Source: Chara braunii (lineage: Eukaryota > Streptophyta > Charophyceae > Charales > Characeae). From it: a stretch of DNA of 33,556 bases. The position numbers and the translations under genes were made by a program. Shown in pieces: positions 19,421 through 29,064 of the stretch; the stretch's first letter is position 1, and every line of letters starts with the position of its first letter. Location: contig BFEA01000663.1 of the NCBI GenBank assembly GCA_003427395.1, positions 210,595 to 244,150 of the forward strand, given 5' to 3'. The notes under the pieces are model-generated. The model was not told the origin of the DNA and did not search any database. It saw only the letters and a list, made by a program, of their open reading frames with translations.

Positions 19421-20715
19421 CTGCAACACGCAGATTGAACTGTTCGTGCACAACCGTTCAACTTCTGGTCCGACACCGTGTATTTCGCCGAGTAACTGGC
19501 GAAAGAGGCCTAACAAGGTTTGCCTTCTCGCATCAATCTGACCACGAGTTTTGAGTTCCCCCCCTTATGCATCGGCATAGACGGTGAGAGGAATAGGAAA
19601 GAAGAAAAGAGGTATAAATCGTGTAAGAATCGAGGCATGCAAACATTTCCAGAGATAAGTCATAGTTCCCAGCGTGTGAATGCCGCACAATTAATAAATT
19701 TAAAGATAAAAATAAATTCCACAGCCACATGCAATTTTCCTACAGCAAGAAATAATCAACGACAGATAAGAAGAAACAAATTCTCAATTTATTTCTACTT
19801 CTAACTTTGTTGTCTGTTCTATGTGTGATGACGTCCTACAGAAAGTGTACACGTACCGCAGCCACGGCCAGTGTGATCAAGACAACAACACACACGTGAG
19901 TATGCACAACCACCACATAACAACCAAAACAAGTGAGTAGTTCAGCCAACACAATCAACATCAATCAATTGTCAGCCTTCCTTCCTCTACGATTGTTCCA
20001 CCTGCAGAACCAATGCAACCAGACACATGGGCCGGCACATGACACTACAACAAATCGTGAAGCCGTATTGTCTGCCAGCACATAAGTGCAAGATCAACAC
20101 GTCACCCACAGCAGCGTACCAAGCATGCCACGTGTCACCCCTGGAATACCAACATAGCAGCTCTGCCGAGTCTTCTACGTGAGCATCGGTGACCTAGAAG
20201 GTCTACAGGAGGGATGCCACGTCAACAATGCACGGTTTGCCAATACGTCCAACACTGATATGCCACGTCGGATCCAAGTGTGGAGCGCTTCGTCAGCAGG
20301 CGATCGCGACACAGGTACGTGCCACGTCAGACAATGCCTTGCCAATAGTAGGATGCCACGTCAGCACCCCTACGTCATGTCACATAGGCAGCGCACCACG
20401 TCAACGGTCCAAGTATCTGCACTCTCCCTCTCTCTTCACCAGCGCCACGTTAGCCTGTTGCCAACGATGGTCTCACCGGTATCCCAATGCCACGTCAGCA
20501 ACAAAGCGCCACATAAGCAATGTCGCCGTCTTCTTCTTCAGAGTGTCCACATCATCACCTTCAAGGGAGGCTGCATGCACGTGTGGTACTCAGTGTCTAG
20601 ACATGCGATTACTCGTGCGCGTTGATAAACACGTTTCGTTCCTGCATGTGTGGCACCTCCCACTTACCTGGGTGCCATGTCAACACCTGACAGCAGATCG
20701 TGACGAAGGAGCTAT
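19421..20715 (-). other. Element 2 untranslated leader
   Basis: No gene is supported; the short ORFs are random. The PBS-proximal half is studded with GCCACGTCA-type motifs. The gag-proximal part (about 19560-19800) is A-rich on plus. Confidence 0.6.
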
Positions 20716-20727
20716 GCTCCGATACCA
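20716..20727 (-). promoter_or_regulatory. Element 2 primer-binding site
   Basis: The minus strand reads TGGTATCGGAGC, three bases after the LTR end (TTGCA). It is identical to the PBS of elements 1 and 3. Confidence 0.88.
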
Positions 20728-20730
20728 AAT

Positions 20731-21707
20731 TGCAATGAACTCAGACTGGAAGATACTCATTAGACGTCGAAATGCAAGACAACTCAACTCTGGACAGAGT
20801 CTCCAATAATCATGAAAGCTAATACAAAGTCTCGTTACCAATAGACGAAGAGAGTGGAGGGGGAATAGACAATCAGAGGGTGGAAGAGATAATCAATGAC
20901 CACCAAGAGAGTAACCCAATATTACCCACTCCTTCTCCGGGCTTCCCCTCGCCTCCACGCCATCAACCATATCCAGTAACGAGTCAACAAGTCCTGATCA
21001 CATAAGAAGTGCCACGTGGCACTACTTTCTCGTGCAGACAATGAAGACAATCAGCAGCGCTCAATATCGATGTCAACCTCAGGTAAGTATCTCATTCCTC
21101 AATCATCCACAGATCCCAATCTGCCTCCTTGTCGCAACCAATCACCTCATCTAGACAGCGTGGCCAGTGCCACGTCAACAATGGAGACAGGTGGCCTGCG
21201 CCACATCAGCAATGTAGACAAGTGACATGTGCCACATCAGCAGAGGCTAGCGCTCAGCAGAAAAGGCGCCAGCATGCTGCCATTGTCCCGTGTCGTCATC
21301 CACAGTGCCAGCGTCAAGCCAGCATCAGAGCAGCATAGCAAGACTGAATGTTGACCTCTTGAAGACCAAGCCTTATGTAGTGTTTGTTGAGGCAGTCTCG
21401 CCTCAGGTCTCCCACCCACAGTCGTACAGATTGACTCACAGCCGAGGGCCTGGATTGTGTTCAGTTGCAGACTTCCACTAGGTCCTGATGCTGTCTTGGT
21501 ACCTGCATACAAACAAGTGTGTGGCGGCCTGGGTTGGGTCCACTTTGACTTTGACTGTTGGGCGTCAGGCAGTTGACTTTGGTCAACTGTCGCCCGCTAA
21601 GGCCCTGAATCTATGTAGGGGTCTTTTCTCCCCTGCGGCCTGGGTCTGAGTGGTGGCCGGGCTAGGCCCTTAGACATTCTACGAGGCATGCTTCATGGGT
21701 TATTGCA
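20731..21707 (-). repeat. Element 2 5' LTR, about 977 bp
   Basis: On the minus strand it starts TGCAATAACCC, resembling the starts of the other LTRs (TGTAATGACCC, TGCAATGACTT), and ends TTGCA just before the PBS. There is no second copy in the window, so the outer border rests on this terminal resemblance and the PBS position. A 16-bp palindrome around a G-box lies at 21008-21023. Confidence 0.72.
21008..21023. promoter_or_regulatory. Perfect 16-bp palindrome centred on G-box CACGTG
   Basis: AGTGCCACGTGGCACT reads the same on both strands. CACGTG is the core bound by bZIP and bHLH dimers. It lies within the element 2 LTR. Confidence 0.6.
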
Positions 21708-22107
21708 AAAAAATTGAAGTCAAGCATACGAGGGACTACATCAAGTGTCAATGATGGTGCATTGCTGGTTCTCCTCGCCCACATCCATAACTATAGCACA
21801 AAAGTTAGTTGGGTGATATAGCCCACATCAATAGATACATCATAGAAATTGATGAGGTGATGGTGATATGTAATATAGCTCTCAACATCTCCGGTGAGGC
21901 CCACTCATATAAGCAAATGGCATGACAGTGTCTTTCATGTATATCTCTTGGACTCCACAGGAAAGAATGGAAGACAGTAACTTGAAACCTCAACCACAAT
22001 ATCCCAGCCAATTGGCTAACCTGTTTAAATATCATGACGGCTCATCGCAAAAAATGTTCTGGTAAGAGTGAGATATAGTTAAGCCCTTCAGATTCATGGA
22101 TTAATAC
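21708..22107 (-). other. Host intron downstream of the dynein exon
   Basis: No coding pattern. It starts on the minus strand with a splice donor, AAAAAG/GTATTAAT, at 22108/22107. It runs into element 2 at 21707, so element 2 probably sits in this intron. Confidence 0.55.
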
Positions 22108-23124
22108 CTTTTTGAAGTCGTCAATTGCATCCTTCAGTCTGTAAACCACTCGGTCATCTTTGTTTAGCTTTCCCATTCTATAAGCATCTTTGGAATAGTC
22201 GTCCAGTGCAAACTCTATTTCACTGATATTTAGCTGATGAACAGGGCTGGTTCTCCATTTGTTTGTCAAGCCTGTCCAATCATTTAAAGCTTTCCAGACA
22301 CTGTACCGCGAGTGAAGTTCCTTTTCTGTCAGGGCAAGGTTTCCAAGATCATCAACCCCCATGTGAAACAGTTTCTGATACGCCCTAAGTCTGTCAGATT
22401 TGTTACGCATCATGACAACTGCAGTGAGCATCTGCTCCAAATCGCTCACAACAAAAGCAGGATCAGAAGAGGGATCTACAAAGTGTCCACCATGTAAACT
22501 TCCAAGAATATTCAGGAGATCCTCAGCCAAAGTTGTAACCTCCCGATCCAGGGTTATCATCATGGAGGGTTTGCTCTGCTCGATGAACATATCTGCAGCT
22601 TCAATAGCATCAAGATATGACTGCACAGCTTCATGCAGATCATCCAGCTTCACTTGATCGTTTGTTGGAACTTTCATTTCATAGGCCGACAATAGAAGGT
22701 ACATGTCATCAATAAGAGATGCCTCAGATAGTGCCAATCGTTTCTGATCCAAAACATCATCAAACATCTTTACAAATTCAACGAAGTCATCCAAATTTGA
22801 GGGTTGTTCCTGCAACAGCCGTGTTCGTGAAAGAAATCTTGCCAGAACTTCAACAGTCTCTTGCCTTGCATTGGCTAGGAGAAGCCCTTTAATAGCTTCA
22901 AGTGTTCGAACTGTTGTTGGCATCAGAGAGTTGCGAAGGGACTTCGAATCTACATGAAGAACCCCTATGACATTTCCTATCTTCATTCGCTCCAATTCAA
23001 TGCGCCACTCACGCTGGCGAGCCAAGTCCTCTCTAAACTGCCTTACGGTGTGCTTCTCACTTGCATACTTGTCAAGACTCCAAGTCTTCTCAAAGTTGTA
23101 TATCGGCCGATGTTCTTCAAAAAT
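22108..23124 (-). CDS. Dynein heavy chain, internal exon (tail / start of linker)
   Basis: Dynein heavy chains are the motor subunits of axonemal or cytoplasmic dynein. This stretch is open for 339 codons and has clean borders. There is an acceptor TTTTTTGTCAG before 23124 and a donor GTATTAAT after 22108, giving 1017 bp, phase 0 at both ends. It starts IFEEHRPIYNFEKTW and passes through tail helices (REWRIELERMKIGNVIGVLHVD). It ends in the pattern that opens the DHC_N2 linker: LTEKELHSRYSVWKALNDWTGLTNKW, then VVYRLKDAIDDFKK. No stops or frameshifts occur, so the gene may be functional. Beyond 22108 the frame continues only 22 codons to a stop, supporting the splice site. The catalytic AAA ring is outside this exon. 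I cannot assign the isoform, but an axonemal type is likely. Confidence 0.8.
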
Positions 23125-24053
23125 CTGACAAAAAACACATTTGAAACGTGTGTCCCAAAGGGAATATCTCAGAACATCACTATTGGCTTTCTTGCTCAGT
23201 GCAAGTGTTCAGGTTTATTGTTCAGATGAAAGCTGTGACAATGGAAGGTCCCTTCTCAATAGTTTAATGGACATGCTTTGCACTCCCGGTCAATGACATG
23301 CTGCGTTAACGTGTAGTGCTCAAGCCATTGTCATTGAGTGTGGATCTACTGTTGAGAAACAAACACGTGTTCCATAATTGGGTTCTGTCACTCTGTGATC
23401 AAAACCACTAGAAATATGCATTAATCAGCGTGAAGCTATTAGTGATACAGCATCTCTCTTAATGAACTTTACTGAAAATACTGCAACACTTCACTCTCCC
23501 ATGATGCCGTTGTGTCTCCTGCTTCAATCCATAGCAGGTGCACAAAGCACTCACACAGGGTATATTTAAACTATATGGATGCAAAGAGAGGATGAATCAG
23601 ACCTAGAGTCAACTCTTCCCTGAACCTTCTGCCTCTTTACTGGAAAAACAAAGGTCATGACTGTTTCAGAGATGCAGAACAAGGCTCTTGCCATAATTGA
23701 CATACACCCTTTTGTCATAGTTCCCCTAAGAAGTTGACTGGGATGTTGCTCGCCGGCAAATATGGTCCAAGTTTCAAGAATGAGAATGCAAATCCGTGCA
23801 TTCACTCAAAGAGGGAAATGACCAGAATGTCGAATCCCTTTCTGGTTCCCTGGCCTTTTCTTCCTCCTTCCAACACTATGCAGAATGCAAGGCCACAAAT
23901 GCCTGGAGGCCACCGGAAGCAATCTATCTAAAATCGGGGCTTGGGAGCAATGTACTGGCCTGTTGTTGGAAACACCACGCAGGCCGACATGGGGCACCAG
24001 ACTTAGCAGTTGGTGTATCTGTATGATGCCTCTATCTGAAGAGCCCGTCCAGA
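23125..24053 (-). other. Host intron upstream of the dynein exon
   Basis: AT-balanced, non-repetitive DNA. A short minus-strand ORF at 23566-23805 might be another exon, but I see no dynein motif or clear splice borders. Element 3 is inserted at its far end (24054). Confidence 0.5.
24050..24053. repeat. Target-site duplication CAGA, left copy of element 3 (right copy 33269-33272)
   Basis: The four bases before TGCAATGAC match the four bases after the final ATAACA; the fifth does not. Same duplication length as element 1. Confidence 0.75.
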
Positions 24054-25302
24054 TGCAATGACTTGCTGGATCTGCCGCCTGTGACCCGTCGGCTCGAGGC
24101 TGTAACCTAGGTAGGTTAGATTTGAAATTTTGTTTGGCTGAGGGCTAACCGAGAGACCTGCCTGTAAGGAAAATTCGTGAGGGACATATCTGCAAATTCG
24201 GGAAAAATATAAGCCCACACTAACTAGAATTTCCTACAGCTGCCCTAACTGCGGATAGCAGACCTGGGCTACCCCTAGGACAGACAGGCCCTAAAGGCCT
24301 ACGCTGATAGACGGTCCTATAGCCTATAGCCGGGTAGGGAGAGGCCCTAGAGGCCGAAACTGAAACGGTACCGGTTGGTCCAGTCAATCCGGTCTAGGTC
24401 TAGGCTAGGGTAGTGTAGTTCTATTAATAGATTGTAGGAATCTCTGCGGGGCTTTTGGCAGCTGCTGCAGAACGCATGAACTGGAGTGGTGACAGCTTCA
24501 GCGTTGGAGAAGACAGACATGGCCGGACCTGCGAAGCGTCAGCCATAGCTGAGACCTGAGCTGTTCTTTGACAGCACGCGGGGCTGTTCAGAGGTACGGG
24601 CTATCTGAAGTCTGCTGGAGGCAAGAGAAGTTGGTGCCCTGCGGAACCCTCCTCAGGAGTAGGGTGTCAGGGTGTGTGGCACTGCAGCCATAGCTGCAGT
24701 TTTCTTCCTAGAGATCTTCTTTGTGAGGAGAGGTGGCGCTGCTGCAGACTTCCACCTGGGAAGTCTCCTGGCACTTCATCATCATCAGTTACTGTGGCGC
24801 TGGTCTTCTTCTTCATCCTCTGAGAGGCGCTTGGCCTTACAGGCCTGTTTCACGGTGGCGCTTCCCTCTGGAGGCAGTATATGGGTGGCGCTTGATGTTT
24901 CAGGGACTCGGGGGTAGTAATAGAGGTTATTCAGGGTTGGGGAGTGAAGCGCTGCTCATCTCTGAGCAGCACACCATGGTTCTGTTTTTTTTTTGACAGT
25001 TCGAGACTCTGAGTTTAATAAACAGTGTGAACACCGTGTGTGGACTACCATTGCTTCATTGTGTCCTCGATGTGATCTACTTGACTTTCCTTTGTGACTG
25101 GTTCTGAGGATTCTGTGGAGCGAATTGCACTTCTAGTGTTTTCTGTCATATCGCATGGTCAAGTCTTCCGTTGTGCTTATCTCTCCCTATGCGGTATGAT
25201 ACTCCCATCCTCTCCCCTTCCTTCTATGTATGTATGGGCATACCTGGAAGTCTACATGAGCGAGTGTTGGTCTTCTGACAACAAACAACCAGGTTCATAA
25301 CA
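24054..25302 (+). repeat. Element 3 left (5') LTR
   Basis: Starts TGCAATGACTT and ends TTCATAACA. Homologous over its length to 32001-33268. The right copy contains about 18 extra bases near 32410-32428. The polyadenylation signal is at 25017-25022. Short ORFs inside are not genes. Confidence 0.9.
25017..25022 (+). terminator. AATAAA polyadenylation signal in left LTR
   Basis: AATAAA in the context GTTTAATAAACAGTG, preserved in the right LTR at 32983-32988, where it would end the element's transcript. Confidence 0.5.
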
Positions 25303-25304
25303 GT

Positions 25305-25316
25305 TGGTATCGGAGC
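25305..25316 (+). promoter_or_regulatory. Element 3 primer-binding site
   Basis: TGGTATCGGAGC, two bases after the LTR end; same 12-mer as in elements 1 and 2. Confidence 0.88.
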
Positions 25317-26810
25317 GATTCCATCCAGACAGTGGAGTATTGATGCGTTGGAGCAACTACCATCAACTGGTGAGACATTGGAGTTGAACTTCATGGCGAT
25401 TTGTCATCTTCTGTGTTGCTGACAATAAGGGTGGTGGTGGTGAGTGTGTGGCGAGAGGTATTGGACAAAAGGTGATGCACTCCTGCTTAGGGTTGTACAG
25501 GAGTGAGTGGCGAGTGATGCTCAGAGGCCTGGAAGGCTCTGAGGAGGCTATTTATAGCCTGGCAACTCATCTTGAATTGGCGATTTGCAAGTAAGTGACC
25601 CCAGGGTGTAGCGATCTTGGAATTGGGTCAGGATCCCCGATTTCCAAGCAGCGTAGCACAGGTTGGAGTAACGTTGCACTAAGTTTCTCAGTAATTGGCA
25701 TCTGGGAGTCCAGATTCATTGAATCTGTCAGTTGGGGGTGAAGCGCCATAAGGAGATCTGCAGGATCACCAAGTTTCAGAGGATTCTGTACGTGGGAACA
25801 CTGGGAACAAGCAGAGGAAGAAACTGGCGAGATGGGTCTCAGGAGACAGCCATAGCCAGGTTTTATCCATCCCCCTCGCAGATATCCCTGAAGTAAGTGT
25901 GTTCCTTACTCTACTCTGTGTGGCAATTCTGGGGTTATTTTTAGATTAGCGAATTATGGTTTGTCAGTCAGTAGACAATTGAAAATCGAAATTCAGACCG
26001 TGAGACAGTCATAACCAACTTCCCCTACCTATCTTCTTTGACTTCTACTAACACTGTTTGACCCCCTCTTTGACTCAACTTTCATCTGTGATTGTTTTAC
26101 AGTGATGCAATTCATATAGGACTGATAATTGGATTGTTCAGGGTCCAGTTATCAGTGATAATGGGATGAATTATATGCTGCCATAGCAGGAGCTTGGTCC
26201 AACTAGGGCTAGTCATAACTTTGATTCTGTCCGTCAGAATCCAGTTTTGTCAGTCCCTCGTAAATCGCAATTAAGTACTTAGTCTGTGTCTAAAATCGCA
26301 CGGTCAGATTTGATGTTTTGAGTCAGTTACAGTGAAATTTGTATTTCGCCATACCCTGGGTATGGCATGCAAGGTCATCCAGTGGTGAGATCAATAGGGT
26401 AAGTCTAAAAAATAGCATGCCGCAAATCGTCGCATCTTGGTCATCCATAGATACCTGTCAGTCCCTAATTGTCATTCTGTCTAATTACTATCTACTACTA
26501 ATCAGTCCAGGACTGCGTCCTGAGAATAATTAATACAGGATTTGTAGTGATTGCACTCAATTGATGTGTCAAGGCAGTGAATGGAAAATCGTGAAATTGG
26601 TTTTTGTTGAGTTATCGCTTAACTGACCCCTAACCCTCAAGCAGTCTGCAGAGACTGCGCACTTACCTGCTCATACTAACCAACTTTTTTCCTCAGTCAG
26701 GTGACAGCAATTGAGCTAGTAATGCAGGGAAAACCCAATTCCTGTTAACTTTAATCTTTGTCTTTTGTTTATTCTTTTCTTTTATTTATCTATTTTGTGG
26801 GTATTGCAAT
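25317..26810 (+). other. Element 3 untranslated leader
   Basis: About 1.5 kb without a gene. Contains a perfect small hairpin AGGCTA-TTTA-TAGCCT at 25545-25560 and two GTAAGT donor-like sites (25589 and 25892). The 11-mer TGGCGAGAGGT (near 25449) is also found in the leader of element 1 and at the frameshift site of element 3. A pyrimidine-rich tract precedes the gag ATG. Confidence 0.65.
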
Positions 26811-28374
26811 ATGTCTGGCGCGGAGAAGGGAGAAGCTTCTGAGGAGAAGCTTCTGAGGAGAAGCCTCAACTTCCTCTCTCCCCTTTAGAGGCTGAACTGC
26901 TGGTTGAGGAGGAAAAACTCCGGAAACAGGAAGCAGCAGTTGAGGCTCTGAAGGTAGAGATGAAGTGTAGGAAGGAGGCAGATCAGAAGGAAGCCATAAG
27001 AAAACTTCTTGTGGAAGACATTGAGAAGGTCAGGGTGAGTGGTTCCTCCAGTCAGTACAATAAGGACATGGCTGAGTTCATCCTCCTGCAGGATGATATT
27101 CACCGGTCTCATTGTACTAACTAGGATGTGAGGATCACCTGTCTGGAAGATCAGTTGTCAGACCAGTCCAAAAAGTTGGATGACATATCTTCCAAGCTGG
27201 ATCGCCTCTTCACACACCTGTAGATTCCAACCACTTTGACCGTTCCTCCATCTCCTGGGGCCTCCCAAGGGGGACCCCAGCAAGCCCCGCAATCCAACCC
27301 TACATCCCCTGTCTCTACACCCAAATCAACAGCCGCCTCACAACCCTCAACTCCATTTGATATACAGCTGTCCAAGCTGACCCCTCCACCCATGTTCTCT
27401 GGAGAGGACCCAGAAGTGGATGTTGCAGAATGGGTCACTGCACAACGAACCTACCTGAGTCGGTTCAAATGTGATGAGGACGTGAAGGTGAGTGTCATCC
27501 TTGCTCGCTTGGAGAAGGCTGCACTGAAATGGTGCACCTCTACCTCCAGCAAGCAAGGAATGGAGATGCCTGATTGGGCGCAAAGACTGGGGGTGGCTGG
27601 TTTCTTGCAGGCACTGCAAGACCGGTTTGCAGACAAGGACCAGGCCCAAAAAGCAGCTGACAAAATTATGCGCCCGGGCCAAAGAAAATTTGATGGCTCC
27701 TCTTCCAAACTGTATTCCACCTTCAGAGTCTGACATCCACTCCTGGGTTGGAGATGAGTGAGCAGGATCTGCTCATTCATTTCCTAAGGGCAACGCTTGA
27801 TGAATACCAGCTTGCCTTATTCTCTCAGGGCCACAAGGACTAGCGGTCCTTTGGCAGAGCGGCCCTGGATTTGGAGTCCAAACTCCATGTCCAGGAACCA
27901 CCTTCTGAAGGAAGGAAGAGACCCTCCTCAAAGGGGCGTAGAAGGAGGAAGGGTGCTCTGTTTGCTGCAGCTTCTAGTTCAGATGATGATGCAGCATCCC
28001 AGGGTGGGACCCCTCCATCTGGGACTGCTTCTTCATCTGCTGCAGATCCTGTTGTTTTTGCCCTGGGTGATGCTTTGATGGGACAGACAAAGGGCAAAAC
28101 CCCGCCCCAGAAAGCATCAACCAGCAACAAGGGGAAAGGTAAGGGACGTGCCTCTTCCCCTACAGCCCAGAGAGTTCCATTACCACACGACGTCCGTTGG
28201 CCAGCTGACCGCCTTGATCCTTCCACCTTCCCCTGGCATGCACTCAGGATCCAGGAGGGAGTTTGGAGGAAGAGGAAGGACAAGGGAGTCTGCCAGAGAT
28301 GCGAGGGGGACCGTTTCCTCAAGGATTGTCCTAGCATGCCTCACAAGTCTACAAGCTCTAGTTCAAAAAACTAG
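26811..28374 (+). pseudogene. Element 3 gag (broken by a 14-bp duplication, stops and an indel)
   Basis: ATG at 26811 follows a TTTTATTTATC-rich leader end. A 14-bp tandem duplication (26830-26843 = 26844-26857) shifts the frame after 10 codons. The frame read after it gives a charged coiled coil (LLVEEEKLRKQEAAVEALK), TAG at 27122 and 27221, and a Pro/Ser linker. A capsid-like domain follows (PPPMFSGEDPEVDVAEWVTAQRTYL ... AALKWC). A one-base loss near 27728 and TAG at 27841 follow, then a basic region (GRKRPSSKGRRRRKG). The knuckle is C-Q-R-C ... F-L-K-D-C: it lacks the His and one residue. It ends at TAG 28372-28374, directly after a slippery heptamer. Confidence 0.85.
28365..28371 (+). promoter_or_regulatory. 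Candidate -1 programmed ribosomal frameshift site (A AAA AAC)
   Basis: In the gag frame the codons read TCA AAA AAC TAG. The heptamer A AAA AAC is a classic slippery sequence and the stop follows at once. The protease-RT frame is exactly -1 relative to gag and opens at this point (EWREVDATAPST...). Downstream, GGTGGA at 28385-28390 can pair with TCCACC at 28404-28409, a possible stimulatory stem, although the 13-base spacer is longer than usual. Confidence 0.65.
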
Positions 28375-29064
28375 AGTGGCGAGAGGTGGACGCAACAGCT
28401 CCTTCCACCAGTGCAGATTCTTCTTCTGATGAAGTTGAATCCACATCATCTCTCGCTGATTTTTTTTGTGGCGTTGCTGCAGCAGGGTCCTTCACTTATG
28501 AGGACACTGATTTGGATGAGACGTGGGAGGAGGATGAATCTCAGAGCCTTGCTGATCCATTCCTGTCTTTGCAGGAAAGAAAGAGACATAGGTCAAATCT
28601 CATCCTACTTCGACCCTCCATCTTGGGAGCCAGGTTCAAAGGGCGCTTGGACTGTTGGGCTACTCGTAACTTTATGTCTCCCAAGACAGTCAGCAGGTTG
28701 CACTTGGACCAGCGACTGGTAAAGTTGCGACAACCTATTGAGGTTCGCATTGGCGACTCATCTACGGTCAGGATCACTACTGTTGACAAGGGTCTACCTG
28801 TGGTCTTTGACAATCGAGGAGAAATCAGGCAACGTTTGAATTTCTACGTGTTCCCTAACGTCCCCTTTGACCTTGTGTTCTCTCTACAGTGGCTTGGATC
28901 CCTAGGGTTGAGCTACCTGACTGGCGAGGGGTGTATCACCCTTGTATGCTTGCTGATGACTATCATCCGGCTAGTAGCTGTTATTGTATGCGTGCTCGCA
29001 GTTTTTTTAAACTTTCACGCCAGACTGACCACGCACGTTTGTAGCTTATGTTAAACAGACTGAT
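28375..29064 (+). pseudogene. Element 3 protease region of pol
   Basis: In the -1 frame there is a Ser/Asp/Glu-rich linker, then the protease motif L-D-C-W-A-T-R-N-F-M-S with the catalytic Asp at 28650. The usual Gly of D-S/T-G is Trp (28656, GGG to TGG). The downstream strand LNFYVFPNVPFDLVFSLQWL matches the end of retropepsins. The frame is lost further on near 29030 by an indel, and RT continues in another frame. The W substitution alone would probably abolish activity. Confidence 0.82.

Larger units (their letters stand above)
20127..21240 (-). promoter_or_regulatory. Cluster of ACGT-core motifs (GCCACGTCA / TGACGTGGC)
   Basis: Exact GCCACGTCA starts at 20216, 20321, 20355, 20489 and 21169. 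One-base or two-base variants start at 20127, 20262, 20395, 20444 and 21011. CpG-decayed forms (GCCACATCA, GCCATGTCA, GCCACATAA) occur at 20508, 20672, 21199 and 21231. CACGTCA/TGACGTGG is the hybrid G-box/C-box bound by plant bZIP factors. The cluster spans leader and LTR of element 2. Regulatory function is an inference; spacing is irregular, so it is not a tandem satellite. Confidence 0.55.
14832..21707 (-). mobile_element. Gypsy element 2: 3'-truncated LTR retrotransposon
   Basis: Reading the minus strand from 21707 downward there are: 5' LTR, PBS, leader, gag with CCHC knuckle, protease, RT, RNase H, and integrase up to its AYNNNIHIVTG block. There similarity stops (near 14832), so the integrase end and 3' LTR are missing. 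The missing part might lie left of the window if the Helitron inserted into this element. The reading frame is broken repeatedly by stops and indels, so the copy is old compared with the Helitron and element 1. Confidence 0.88.

Noticed and set aside
20228-20809. 193-codon ORF as a gene
   Set aside because: The Cys-His-Val-Ser repeats in its translation come from the GCCACGTCA motifs; it runs against the direction of element 2 inside its leader and LTR.
20127-21240. CRISPR-like array
   Set aside because: The repeated unit is 9 bases, the spacing is irregular and the setting is a eukaryotic retroelement.
23566-23805. Minus-strand ORF as another dynein exon
   Set aside because: It lies where an upstream exon could be, but I see no dynein motif and no convincing splice borders.
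24672-25300. Short ORFs in the element 3 LTRs (also 33060-33266)
   Set aside because: They lie in LTR sequence and show no protein pattern; the two LTR copies do not conserve them as coding.
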